Assembly: GCA_963824275.1 (NCBI GenBank)
Contig: CAWGOT010000002.1
Span: forward strand, 248,001 to 312,000
Direction: 5' to 3'
Source: JANXQG01 sp963824275
GTDB lineage: Bacteria; Planctomycetota; Planctomycetia; Pirellulales; Thermoguttaceae
DNA: 64,000 bases
The notes under the pieces were generated by a model. It was not told the origin of the DNA. It ran no database searches and saw nothing but the letters and a program-made list of their open reading frames with translations. Both the position numbers and the translations under genes were made by a program. Positions 50,207 to 60,661 of the stretch are shown here, piece by piece (positions within the stretch are counted from its first letter, which is position 1; every line of letters starts with the position of its first letter).

Positions 50207-51873
50207 ATGATCAAATCGGCGTCGGCCCTCGACCATCTGGCGGCACGCCTAGGGCAGCTCTATAGCCTGCCCGGCGTTGCCATGCAGGTCTTGCAATTGA
50301 CGCGGAACCCCTACGTCGATACGCGGGCGCTGAAGGAGTGCATCGAGAACGACCCGGCGATTTCCAGCCGCATCCTCCGCGTCGTCAACAGTTCGGTTTT
50401 CGGACTCAGCCGAGAGGTGTCGGACCTCAATCAGGCCCTGGCCCTGCTGGGAATCAAGCCCTTGAAACTCCTCGTGCTGGGATTCAGCCTGCCCAGCGGG
50501 CTGTTCCTGGACGTGGAGTCGAAGACGCTGCTGTGGTACTGGAAGCACACGCTGACGAAGGCGGTCGCGGGTCGCGAGTTCAGCCATCGCTTGTGGCGGA
50601 TTCCGGGCGACGAGGCCTTCCTGGCGGGCCTTTTCCAGGATCTGGGCGTGTTGTCGCTCTTCCAACTATTGGGGCAGCCGTATGCCCGATTTCTCGATCG
50701 GATCGTGAGCCATCGATTCGATCTGGACGCGATGGAACGACAGGCGTTGGGCTTCTCGCACACAGAGCTTTCGGCGCGGCTGCTGCGGCAATGGAATTTT
50801 CCGGAATCGCTGTGCGAGGCCGTGGCCTCGCAGCCTTCAGCCGAAGGCAGCCAGCCGGCCCTCTGCCAGATCTTGCACTTGAGCGAACAGTTCGCGACTC
50901 TTCGCCGACGGGCAAACGTCGGCCCTGGCCGATTTGCTGGAGACGGGCCGCCGCGATTGCCGTCATCTCGACCAGCAGTTGGAACCGCTGGTCATGGAGA
51001 TCGAAGTCAAGGTCAACGAGCTGGCCGACATCTTCTCGCTGGCACTGCCCGACGGGCTGGAATATCGCGACGTGCTGGCGGAGGCCCATCGGCAGATGGC
51101 CCAGGTGGCCACGCAGGCGGCCGAGGACCTGCTGCGGAATCGCGTTGAAGAGAGCAGCGATGCGGACGACGATTGGCTGTTCGACGACCTCGGCTCGCTG
51201 ACCGAGGCCTTGAGCGAGGCCTGTGCCGACTCGATCGAGTGCGAGACGGACGCCGCAACCGAGTCGCTATCCGAGGACCCCGACGATGCGGCTGCCGGAA
51301 AGCGGCGATGGCCAACTGCGACGGAAGCCGTAGCCGTTTTGCCGACATTTGCCCCGACAGCCCCACCCGAGGCGCGAGCGCACCGGCGGCCGGCACGGTT
51401 GCGCCGAACTTATTGGACCGTCTGACCGGGATTGTCTCCGTATGCCGTCCCGCGCGCGGCCGCTGAGCCTGCTCTTGGTCAAGTTCTCGGCTGCCGAGGA
51501 ATTGTCGACCGCCTGCGGGCCGCAGGAAGTCGCCACGATCCGCCAGGTCTTGGGAAAGGTCTGCACGAAACTCGATCATCCGGGGGCTATCTGCCTGCCG
51601 CACACGGAGTTCGGTTTTGCCATCATCCTGCCCGGGGCCGAGCGGCAGCAGGCGATTGAGCTGGGCAACGACGTGGTGCGCACGGTCCGGGCCTTGGCGA
51701 TCTCGGCCGGCGTGACGCAAAAAGACTGGCTGAAACTCGACGTGGGCGTGGCCACAGTCGCGCAGTTGCCGAAGAACTTCCCGCCCCGCGATCTGCTGGA
51801 CGGCGCGGACCGCTGCCTTTACGCCTCGCACGCCTCCGGCGGCGGCGTCGTGAAGAGCATCGAAATCTATTGA
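50207..51873 (+). CDS. HDOD domain protein with C-terminal degenerate GGDEF-like domain, frameshifts
   Basis: Signalling protein. ATG 50207 starts an HDOD domain (about residues 20-215): YSLPGVAMQVLQLTRNPYVD, ECIENDPAISSRILRVVNSS, VFGLSREVSDLNQALALLGI and GDEAFLAGLFQDLGVLSLFQ. HDOD domains regulate cell-cycle and motility outputs and lack a full HD metal site. Breaks near 50910, 51400 and 51450 are inferred. A linker with a coiled segment (LVMEIEVKVNELADIFSLAL) leads to a 130-residue end with PLSLLLVKFSAAEEL and DLLDGADRCLYASHASGGGV, resembling a GGDEF fold without the GGDEF signature, so diguanylate cyclase activity is unlikely. Total ~555 residues. Confidence 0.7.
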
Positions 51874-51948
51874 CTCCGCGTGCGCTCGTCGTCCCGCGCC
51901 GGGATGTGACGGTAGCAGAGGAACGCGGGCGAGACAAGGGGGACCAGC

Positions 51949-52045
51949 TTAGGCAAGCGGGACTGTTCGCAGCCGCAAGGCATTGCCGACCACCGAAAGC
52001 GAGCTGGCACACATCGCCGCGGCGGCGATCATCCGCGCTGCTGCC
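51949..52045 (-). pseudogene. 3' remnant of a copper-type P-type ATPase
   Basis: The minus strand reads MIAAAAMCASSLSVVGNALR and LRTVPLA then stop, matching the end of CopA-like ATPases (helix 8 with SVxxNALRLR). Nothing upstream on that strand matches the rest of such a gene; a divergent Cys-rich gene begins there instead. So only ~30 codons remain, probably after truncation by rearrangement at the border of the metal-efflux genes. Confidence 0.6.
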
Positions 52046-52126
52046 CATCGACTATACGATCGGCAAAAATACACGAATTCATGCGTAAAGCGCCTGCGTC
52101 GTTTGCATCGCTTCTCAAAAATACGC

Positions 52127-52155
52127 TTGCCCAATTCGTTGCCTTGCCGTATAGT
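52127..52155 (+). promoter_or_regulatory. candidate promoter of the metal-efflux cassette
   Basis: TTGCCC at 52127-52132 and TATAGT at 52150-52155 with 17 bp between, 55 bp before the GTG at 52210. No recognisable metal-regulator operator was seen. Confidence 0.4.
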
Positions 52156-52209
52156 TGGATTGTTGCTTCGCGGCGTCTGATGCCGAGAAGATTATTGGAG
52201 GTTTCTGCC

Positions 52210-52611
52210 GTGTATCTTTGTGGACGACCAATCCGATTCATCATCACCTGCCTGATTGCGATCGGGCTGAGTGGCGGCGAGACGTGTTTGTGTGGATCGT
52301 CCCTGGCGGCAGGAAGCGGTTCGTCGCATTGTGCGAAGGCTGCGCCAAAGGTCTGTTGCTGTGGGAAGCCCGGCCCGTGCCGCTGCCGATCGGCATGCTG
52401 CCAAAAGTCGGCGCCGGACAAGAGCGTCCCTCTCCAGCAAAACAAGACCAACGACAGTTCGGGTGTGGCCAAGGTGTTGTCGCACTATCTGGTGGCCTTC
52501 GCGCCGGGCGATGCGTCCGCGGCCTGGTTTTCCGGCAAGTCGCCCTATGCGTTGGCCTCGCTTCTCTCTTCCGCCACGCTTCAATTGCAGCACGTGCGTC
52601 TGCAAGTCTGA
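52210..52611 (+). CDS. exported cysteine-rich putative metal-binding protein
   Basis: Small exported protein, 133 residues. GTG 52210 follows TTGGAGGT and gives a signal peptide (RPIRFIITCLIAIGLSGG). The mature part is Cys-rich: CLCGSS, KVCCCGKPGPCRCRSACCQK, twelve or so cysteines in all, with few in the rest. This strongly suggests binding of Cu, Ag or Zn. A longer N-terminal frame from 52081 was rejected because it lacks a ribosome-binding site. It is the first gene of the cassette TRASH protein-CusB-CusA. Role as periplasmic metal buffer is inferred. Confidence 0.7.
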   Translation: MYLCGRPIRFIITCLIAIGLSGGETCLCGSSLAAGSGSSHCAKAAPKVCCCGKPGPCRCRSACCQKSAPDKSVPLQQNKTNDSSGVAKVLSHYLVAFAPGDASAAWFSGKSPYALASLLSSATLQLQHVRLQV

Positions 52612-52848
52612 TGGGCCGCTCAGCGCTAGCATTGCGCGCTGAGTTTTCTGATTGCCCTTGCAAGGAGTGAATCGTTTTTCCGGTCGCTTGCTACGTGACT
52701 GGTCCAGCCTGCGCTTAGACAGGCTGGGAATCAGCAGGCGGTTTCGCCGATTGCCCGGCTGAAAATTCGTAGCCGTTGCCAACTGTTTTCCATTTTTTCA
52801 CAAGCTCTCGCAGTTCGGAGCAATCCGGACGTTTGAAAGGAAAGTTCC

Positions 52849-53208
52849 ATGTCTCGAAAAGTCAACTTTAGCCCAGCTCTTATCCTGAGTGTCGCCATAC
52901 TTAGCCTTGTCGGACTGAGGCTGGCCGTATCGGCTTCCACCGATGGCGGATCAGCCGATCCGTCGTCCCCAGCCATGATGGCCGGGGAGACCGCAGGCTT
53001 GCTGGCAGCCGGCAAGTCCGATCAAGAACTGATCGACAAGCAAAAGACCTGCCCCGTCTCCGACGCGGCGCTTGGTTCGATGGGCGCGCCGATCAAGTTG
53101 ACGGTCAAGGGCCGCGTCGTGTTTCTTTGCTGTGCGAATTGCAAAGCCGCGTTCTTGAAGGACCCCGACAAGTACATCGCGAAGCTCGACAAGCAGGCCC
53201 AGAAGTAA
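52849..53208 (+). CDS. membrane-anchored TRASH/YHS-type metal-binding protein
   Basis: 119-residue exported or anchored protein. ATG 52849 follows GAAAGGAAAG; the N-terminal hydrophobic segment is PALILSVAILSLVGLRLAV. The C-terminal half is a TRASH-like domain: TCPVSDAALGSMGAPIKLTV, then VVFLCCANCKAAFLKDPDKY, with the C-x(n)-CC-x2-C cysteines and the aromatic F that mark YHS/TRASH metal sites. A very similar domain ends the next gene (CusB-like, ICPISGTALGSMGVPVKI). It probably senses or carries copper or another soft metal for the efflux pump. Confidence 0.8.
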   Translation: MSRKVNFSPALILSVAILSLVGLRLAVSASTDGGSADPSSPAMMAGETAGLLAAGKSDQELIDKQKTCPVSDAALGSMGAPIKLTVKGRVVFLCCANCKAAFLKDPDKYIAKLDKQAQK

Positions 53209-53218
53209 GGTCAAAGTT

Positions 53219-53332
53219 GTAGGGTGGCCGACGGGCACCGAGCGCAGCTTGGTCGACGAGCCCCACCATGAATCGCCGATAAATGGCGGGACTCGCTCCA
53301 CTCGGCCCACCCTACAACTCGGCCCACCCTAC
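53219..53332. repeat. palindromic repeat, family A variant
   Basis: GTAGGGTGGCCGACGGGCAC ... CCCACTCGGCCCACCCTAC, with the right end duplicated (CTCGGCCCACCCTAC twice). Confidence 0.7.
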
Positions 53333-53363
53333 GGCCCAATTCGAAGCAACAAGGAGCCCGATC

Positions 53364-55101
53364 ATGGCTGACGAACATATACCTGTCCTAACTCCAGAAC
53401 CGGAACTCACCGGCCGCCAGAAACTCTGGCTGGTGGGCCTGGTGATCATGAAGCGCGTGCGGTTCATCGCCATCCTGGCCGGAGTGGGACTGCTCATCGT
53501 GAACTGGGAAGGCATCAAGAGCCACTGGGACCGCTGGACGCATCCCCGCGCGACGGCCAACCGCCAACTGCCTCCCGGCCAGGAGTTCTTCTGCTCGATG
53601 CACCCGCAAGTCGTCCGTACGACCTACGAGCCCAACGGCGACGTGCCGGACTGCCCGATCTGCGGCATGCCGCTGACGATCCGCGCCCAGGGCCAAAAAG
53701 AGGAACTGCCCGCCGGCGTGACCACCCGCGTCCAGCTTTCGCCTGAGCGGATCCAAATGGCCGGCATCAAGACCGTGGCGGTCGACTATCGGCCCGTGGT
53801 CCGGCGGACGAAGACCGTGGGCTATGTGACCTACGACGAGAGCGGGCTGTCGCGGGTCGTAAGCCGCGTAGGCGGGTACGTCGAGAAGCTCTTTGTCGAC
53901 AAGACCTTTACGATGGTCCACAAGGGCGACCCTCTGGCCGAGATTTATAGCCCGGAATACTACAGCGCGGCCAAGGAACTGATCCTGGCCAGGCGCTACG
54001 GAGTCTCCCGCGACGTGGCCGACAGCGAGAAGCTCCTGCTGCTGGGCCTCAGCGAAGCGGAGGTCCGCGAGATCGGCGACGCGAAAGAGCCGCCCAAGGG
54101 CATGTTGATCCGCGCGCCGCAGAACGGGTTCGTGGTGGAAAAGAAGATCACGGTCGGCGCCAGCCTCGAGCCCAAGATGACGCTTTTCGAGATGGCCGAT
54201 CTCTCCACCGTATGGGTCGAGGCCGAGGTCTACGAGAACGATATTGCCTTCCTCCAACCCGGCCAGAAGGTCGATGCCACGCTGGAAGCCTATCCGAATC
54301 GGACCTTTGAGGGCGAGCTGATGCGCGATTTACCCCCGCGTGGAAGCGGCGACGCGGACCAACCGCATCCGCCTGCGGCTGCCCAACCCCGACAACGAGC
54401 TGCGGCCCGGCATGTTCGCCGCCGTGACCATCGAAACGCCCTTGGAAACGATCGAGCCCTACAAGACACTGGCGGCCAAGACCGCAAGAATGATCCTCGT
54501 CAGCCAAACCGGCGGCGCGGCCAGACCGCAAGCCGAGTTCCTCGTTGTGCCGGAGCAGGCCGTGATCGACACGGGCGCGAAGAAGATCGTTTATGTCGAG
54601 CGCCAAGAGGGACAGTTCGAAGGCGTCGAAGTCGAGCTCGGACCACAGCAGGACGATTTCTACCCGGTGCTCAAAGGGCTGAAGGCCGGCGACCAGGTCG
54701 CGGCGGCGGGCGGGTTCCTGATCGATGCCGAAACGCGGCTCAATCCGGCCGCCGCTTCGACCTATTTCGGCGCCAGCGGCGGTCCGCAGTGCGGCGGTTC
54801 AGCACCGGCCACTCGAACGCAGCCCGACACTAAGGTCGTTCCTTCCGAAAAGAAGACCGACATCACGGCGGAGCGTGATGAGTACATCAAGAACATCGAA
54901 CAACTGCCGCAGGAAGATTGGCAAGCGGCCAAGGCCCAGGCGATATGCCCCATATCCGGGACCGCGCTGGGTTCGATGGGCGTGCCCGTCAAGATCACGC
55001 TCCGCGGCAAGGTGGTCTTTGTCTGCTGCCAGGGGTGCGTCGGCAAGGCCAAACGCGATCCCGACGGGACGCTGAAGAAAATCGCGGTGCCGAAACCGTA
55101 G
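53364..55101 (+). CDS. CusB-like RND efflux adaptor with N-terminal heavy-metal-binding and C-terminal TRASH domains, one frameshift
   Basis: Periplasmic membrane-fusion subunit of a heavy-metal RND pump. ATG 53364 follows AAGGAG. After an anchor (FIAILAGVGLLIVNW) comes a heavy-metal-binding motif, EFFCSMHPQVVRTTYEPNGD and CPICGMPLTI. The adaptor core follows: VQLSPERIQMAGIKTVAV, GYVEKLFVDKTFTMVHKGDP and LAEIYSPEYYSAAKELILAR (the CusB hairpin start), GMLIRAPQNGFVVEKKITVG. A break near 54345 (skip one base) continues through RLRLPNPDNELRPGMFAAVT. After ~residue 500 a TRASH domain is added: ICPISGTALGSMGVPVKITL, VVFVCCQGCVGKAKRDPDG. The two added metal domains on one adaptor are unusual. Confidence 0.85.
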
Positions 55102-55117
55102 CGGCCACCGCCACATC

Positions 55118-55212
55118 ATTCTGGCCAGGGATGAAACACCGATGAAACACGGACAAAGAGAATCTGATTTGGAAAATCCGTGTTTCATCCGTGTTTCATC
55201 CGTGGCCAGAAT
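55118..55212. repeat. palindromic repeat, family I
   Basis: ATTCTGGCCAGGGATGAAAC paired with GTTTCATCCGTGGCCAGAAT; each arm holds two GATGAAACAC units. Lies between cusB and cusA. Confidence 0.8.
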
Positions 55213-55234
55213 TCCGGGTTTTCGGATTTGAATT

Positions 55235-58200
55235 ATGATCGAAAACATCATCGAGTTCTCGATTCGCAACCGCTTCATCGTCATCCTCGTAACGCTGGGC
55301 GTCGCGGCCTGGGGCGTGCATGCCGTCATCAATACGCCGGTCGATGCCATCCCCGACCTCTCGGAGAATCAGGTCATCGTCTTCACCGACTGGATGGGCC
55401 GCAGCCCTCAGGAGATCGAAGACCAGGTCACCTATCCGCTTTCGGTCAACCTGCAAGGGCTGGCGGGGGTCAAGGCGGTGCGGTCCTCGAGCGAGTTCAA
55501 TTTCTCGATGATCAACGTGATCTTCGACGACAACGTCGATTTCTACTTCGCCCGCCAGCGGGTGCTGGAAGGGCTGACGCTCTCCAGCACCTTCCTGCCG
55601 CAGGGCGTGAAGCCCTACATGGCCCCCGACGCCACGGCCCTGGGCCAGATCTTCTGGTACACGGTGGAAGGCCAGGGCCAGGACCTGGGCCGGCTCCGCG
55701 CAATCCAGGATTTCTCCGTGAAATACGCCATCAAGTCGGTCCCCGGCGTGGCCGACGTGGCCTCGGTCGGCGGAATGCCCATCGAGTACCAGATCGACGT
55801 CGATCCGCACAAGCTCCGCGCCTACAACGTGACCCTCGGCGAGCTCTATTCGGCCGTCTCGCGGGCCAACTCGTCGGTCGGCGGAAAGGTGCTCGAGAAG
55901 GCCAACGTCGAGTTCATCGTCCGCGGCGTGGGCTGGATCGAAAGCATCCGCGACATCGAGAAGATCGTGGTCAAGACCGACGGCGAGAAGGGCACGCCGG
56001 TCTGCGTCTCGCAGCTCGGCACGATAAGCCGCGGCGGCGAGTTCCGCCGCAGCGTGCTGGAAAAAAACGGCAGCGAGGCCGTCGGCGCCGTGGTCATGAT
56101 GCGGCAGGGCGAAAACCCCTTGCAATTGACCCGGCGGATCAAGGCCAAGATCGAGGAGCTTCAGCCCGGCCTGCCCGAGGGCGTCCGCATCGTGCCCTTC
56201 TACGACCGCACGCGGCTCATCCACGGGGCGATCGACACCGTCACCGAGACGCTCCGCGACGAGATGATCATCGCCTCGCTGGCGATCCTCCTGATCCTCA
56301 TGCACTTCCGCAGCGCCGTGCTGATCTGCATGACGCTGCCGCTGGCCGTGCTCGTGTCGTTCATCCTCATGCAGCAGTTCCACGTGCTCGTCGAACATCA
56401 TGTCGCTCTCGGGCATCGCCATCTCGATCGGGATCCTCGTCGATCAGGCGATCGTGATGGTGGAAAACGCCACGCACCATCTCACGGCCCATTTCGGCCC
56501 CGGCCAGACGGATCGAGGGCGATACCCGCGAGATCGTCATCCGGGCCTGCCGCACGGTGGGGCGGCCGATCTTCTTCTCGGTAATGATCATCCTGCTCTC
56601 GTTCATTCCCGTCTTCGCCCTCACCGGCCGCGACGCGAAGACCTTCCACCCGCTGGCCTTCACCAAGAGTTTTGCCATGATCGGCGTGGCGGTGATCTCG
56701 ATCACGCTGGTGCCGGCCCTGATCCCCAGCTTCATCAAGGGCCGCCTGCGGAGCGAGAACGAAAGCTGGCTGGTGCGGAACCTGATCGGCATCTACAAGC
56801 CGTGGCTCACCTGGCTGATGCCGCGGCGGAACTTCGCCATGTGGTCGTTTTCCGCGCTCTTGATCGTGGGTGCGGGCCTCTTTCCCTGGAGGCCGTGTTC
56901 GGCCTGCCCTATGCAGACATGTTTCCTGGCGGTCGTCGCCGTGACGATGCCGATCACGATCCTGCTCATCGTCGGCTGGCGCTGGCAGTTGCTGTCATTC
57001 GTCACGCTGGGGGCCTTGGCCCTGACGGCCTACTAACTTCCCCAAGATCGGCACCGACTACATGCCGCCGCTGGACGAAGGCAGCATCCTCGACATGCCG
57101 GTCACGTCGCCGAGGGTGTCGGTCACCCAGGCCGCCGCGGACCTCAAAGACCCGCGACGCGATCGATCCGGCAGTTTCCGGAGGTCGAGATGATCGTCGG
57201 CAAGGCGGGCCGCGCCGACACGCCCACCGATCCCTCGCCGCTGGAAATGGTCGAAAGCGTGATCACGCTGCGCCCGAAGGAGCATTGGCCGCAAGCGGAA
57301 GCTCGATTACAAGGACGCCCAGGCGGCAGATCGGCCGTCGTGCTGGACGCCTTGCAGAAACAGAACCTGATCGACGCGACTTCCCGAACGATACGCAACG
57401 GCACGCCCTCATGGATCCGGCGACGATGAACGCCGCGCCGCGGTTCGACGAGACGATGCGGGAGATGGTCGTCAGGTCCGGTTCAAGGAGTTCGACGCCC
57501 AGCTCGGCCCCAAGCTGCTGCGGGAGTTCATCGTGGAATTGGTCGGCCGCTTGCAAAAGGCGGGCCGCTCTCGCACACGGGTGACCGATGCCGACATCGA
57601 CGGCTGACCGGGCAGCTCTGCAAAAGGAGTTCGCCCCGATTCTCGCCGCCGGTCCCGGACCAGGAGGACATCAACCGCCTGATGCAGCAAATCGTCGAGA
57701 AGCTGGCTTCCGTGGAAGGCGGCGCAGAAGGTCAACCTCGACCCCGGTCTGCTCGCCCCGAATTATAGCCCTCTCTACAAAGGCTGGCTCAACGTGGCCG
57801 AGGTCCTCGGCGCCGAGCGGCCGACGCTGTTCACCGATATGTGGCAATACATCGTCAACCAGCGCGACCGCCAATGGCGGACGCGGGTCGAGCAGATCGA
57901 CGACGAAATCCTCGACTGCGCCGCGGCCACCTACGACCTTTATGCCATCGACGAACTGCGGAAAGCGGCCCAGGACAAGGGCAACGTGGGCCGAAAAGAC
58001 CGAGGACGAGGCCGAAAAGCGAAGCTCGAACACAATTCGCGGCGAACTGGACAAGGCCTGGACGCCGAACGCTCTACCTGTGGCGGCAATCGAAAGACGA
58101 TCTCGTGAAGAAGGAGATGGACAGCGTGGTCCGCGTGCCTGGCTGGTCCAACATCTGGACGCAGCCCATCATCAATCGCATCGACATGCTGGCCACCGGC

Positions 58201-59436
58201 GTGCGGACGCCGATCGGCGTGAAGGTCTTCGGCAACGATCTCGACCAGATCCAGAAGGTTACGGACGAGGTGGCCGAGGTCCTGCAAGAGCGTGCCGGGG
58301 GCGGTCGAACGTCGTTCCCGACCAGAGCAAGGGCAAGGGCTACCTGGAGATCCGGCCCGATCGCGACCGCGCCGCCCGCTACGGCGTGAACGTGGGCGAT
58401 ATCTGGGACGTGGTCGAGGTGGCCCTGGGCGGCAAGGCGATCACGACCACGGTCGAAGGCCGCGAGCGGTTCCCCGATTCGCGTCCGCTACGGCCGCGTC
58501 TTCCGCGAGGACGAGGAAGACGTGAAGAACCTCTTGATCAACGCCGGCCAGCGCCATGGAGGGCGATGCCGGCAGGCGGCATGGGCGATCGGAAGACGCG
58601 GGCGGCAGCACCAGCCCGCCCCGCCGTCGCGCGGCAGATCCCGCTCTCGCATGGTCGCCGACGTGCGGATCGTGGAAGGCCCCGCCATGATCAAGAGCGA
58701 AAACGGCATGCTGCGGTCCTACGTGCAATTGGACGTCCGCGATCGCGACATCGTCGGCTTCGTCGAGGAGGCCCAGCGGGCCGTGGCCCAGAAGGTCAAG
58801 CTGCCGCAAGGCATGTACCTGGCCTGGAGCGGGGAGTTCGAGAACCAGGTCCGGGCACGCAAGACGATGCTGATCGTCTTCCCCGCGGTGGCCCTGGTGA
58901 TCTTCGTGATCCTCTACCTGACCTACAACGATCTGATCGACGCCCTGCTGATGATGATGTGCGTGCCCGAGGCGCTGGTGGGCGGGATCTTCTTTCTGTG
59001 GCTCACCGACGCACCGTTTCAGCGTCGCCGTGCAGGTCGGTTTCATTGCCTGTTTCGGCATGGCCACGGAGACGGGCATCATCATGCTCGTTTATCTTCG
59101 CGAGGCGATCGAGAAGCGCGGCGGCCTGGAGAAGATCGGCTCGCTGGCCGAACTGCGCGACGCGGTGATCGAGGGGGCCGTGCATCGCCTGCGGCCGAAG
59201 CTTCTGACCGAGGGCGTGGCGATCATCGCCTTGGCGCCGATGCTCTGGGCCTCGGGCGTGGGCCACGAGATCATCTCGGCGATGGCCGCCCCGGTGCTCG
59301 GGCGGGCTGTTGATTGCCGACGAGGTGGTCGACATCTTCATTCCCGTGCGGTTCTACTGGGCCCGCCGCCGCCGTTGGCTGAAGATGCGAGGGCATCGAC
59401 CCGGCCACGGCCGGATACGACAGCGTGGAGATGTAG
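55235..59436 (+). CDS. CusA-like heavy-metal RND transporter with large insertion, many frameshifts
   Basis: Inner-membrane proton-driven pump exporting Cu/Ag-type ions. ATG 55235 gives IENIIEFSIRNRFIVILVTL, then the family start PVDAIPDLSENQVIVFTDWM. The intact first 1.2 kb includes GRSPQEIEDQVTYPLSVNLQ, FYFARQRVLEGL and PHKLRAYNVTLGELYSAVSR. The proton-relay Asp is in GIAISIGILVDQAIVMVENA, and the later conserved Glu and Lys are in GMATETGIIMLVYLREAIEK and LRPKLLTEGVAIIALAPMLW. Between LRPKEHW (about 57280) and WTQPIINRIDMLATGVRTPI (about 58160) roughly 290 residues are added (VNLDPGLLAPNYSPLYKGWL, ...). More than fifteen breaks occur after 56390, mostly one extra base. End MEGIDPATAGYDSVEM at 59436. 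Confidence 0.8.
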
Positions 59437-59523
59437 CGGCGCAGCGCATCGAAGCACGTCAGGCCGACCACGCGTACATGTTCTTACCGCGATTTGAACC
59501 CGAAGGGTTCATAGCCATATTAG

Positions 59524-59551
59524 CCGGTGGTAAACGTAGCGCAACCACCGG
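59524..59551. repeat. small inverted repeat after cusA
   Basis: CCGGTGGT and ACCACCGG enclose 12 bases, preceded by GAACCCGAAGGGTTCATAGC. Without a T-run it is not a clear terminator. The rest of 59437-59630 shows nothing. Confidence 0.45.
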
Positions 59552-59630
59552 TTAACGAAGTGCAAGTGGGCCGTCCGACCACCTTCGGGACCGGCAATGC
59601 CCTCGCGATCTCGCGATCCTTCGCCACCAG

Positions 59631-59659
59631 TTGCGGGTCAAAGCAACCAGTGGTAGAAT
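59631..59659 (+). promoter_or_regulatory. candidate promoter
   Basis: TTGCGG at 59631-59636 and TAGAAT at 59654-59659, 17 bp apart, 78 bp before the ATG at 59737. Confidence 0.4.
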
Positions 59660-59736
59660 TCCGGGGTTGCGGCAACTTACGGTTGCCAGGACGATCTGCC
59701 TAGTAACTACCGCTAGCATGCAATCAGGAGGGAATC

Positions 59737-60455
59737 ATGAGCGATGATTACGGATGCCAATTTGAAACTACCAACGGCGAATCCGTCGTCGCAGGTTGTG
59801 CCGGCCAAGTGTGTGTGCTTGGGCCTCAAACACTGTGCTATCGTCACTACGAATTTGGACTCGGTGGAAAGGTTGTGCAGCGTATTCGCGGGTGAGCCTA
59901 TTACCGCGGCGATGGGAACAAGAGCAAAGGTAATTCCCGTTGAGTCGATTATTTCCGTAGGCAAGTCCGAGACTTTGAACTCAACGATCATTGCCTACGC
60001 TGCGGGCGGAAAGGACAAATTCATCCGGATTACCACACCGAAGCTGAGTTTGTATGGCAAGGTGTTTGACATGGTCCGCATGCGTCTGGGCCCGAACCAA
60101 CCGGTGCGAGAGGGGCCATACCCGTTCGGTTTCTATTGCACGATTTTTGGCATTTTTGGCTTGGTTCTCGGGATTATGGCGGCAGGCCTTTGCGGCATTG
60201 CCGCAGACGCGCAGCGCGGCAACATGCCAGCACCGTCTGGTCGGCCACGGCCCGTCGCCAAAGGCCAACGCCATTGCAACCGTTGCTGCCGCCATTGCAG
60301 AAACGATCGGGCTGCGAAATACGATTCTCCTGAGTTGCGCCATTCTCGTTACCTATGTCGGTAATTTCATCTTGTTCTTCCTGAGAAACCGGACGATGAA
60401 GGTTGTTCGATTTTCTCGATCAGAGGGCAATGACCAAGGTTCTAAAACAGGTTGA
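59737..60455 (+). CDS. hypothetical membrane protein, frameshifts
   Basis: Unknown function, ~238 residues. ATG 59737 has a strong AGGAGG and reads MSDDYGCQFETTNGESVVAG; skipping one T near 59894 joins EPITAAMGTRAKVIPVESII and SVGKSETLNSTIIAYAAGGK. A conserved-looking core KFIRITTPKLSLYGKVFDMV precedes the membrane part: FYCTIFGIFGLVLGIMAAGL, and after another break near 60255 ANAIATVAAAIAETIGL, and RNTILLSCAILVTYVGNFIL. GC is lower than in cusA. The frame of the N-terminal ~50 residues is uncertain because a second open frame (59744 onwards) competes with it. Confidence 0.5.
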
Positions 60456-60580
60456 GGAGTGCCAGAACCAGCCCGACCATACGACGCCGATCGTTCCGGG
60501 AAAGCAATTATCGGGGATGGCAACTCGAACAAATCTGAAATGCGGTAGTTAATAAATTACCGCACGCAAACTTACCGCTG

Positions 60581-60609
60581 TTTACCCATTGTCTCCCATC
60601 TGCTAGACT
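60581..60609 (+). promoter_or_regulatory. candidate promoter of the 60.66-kb gene
   Basis: TTTACC at 60581-60586, 17 bp, TAGACT at 60604-60609, 52 bp before the ATG at 60662. Confidence 0.4.
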
Positions 60610-60661
60610 ACCCGTCCGATTCTTTCCGCACCGTCATTCACTGCCACGGAGGAGCATTGCC

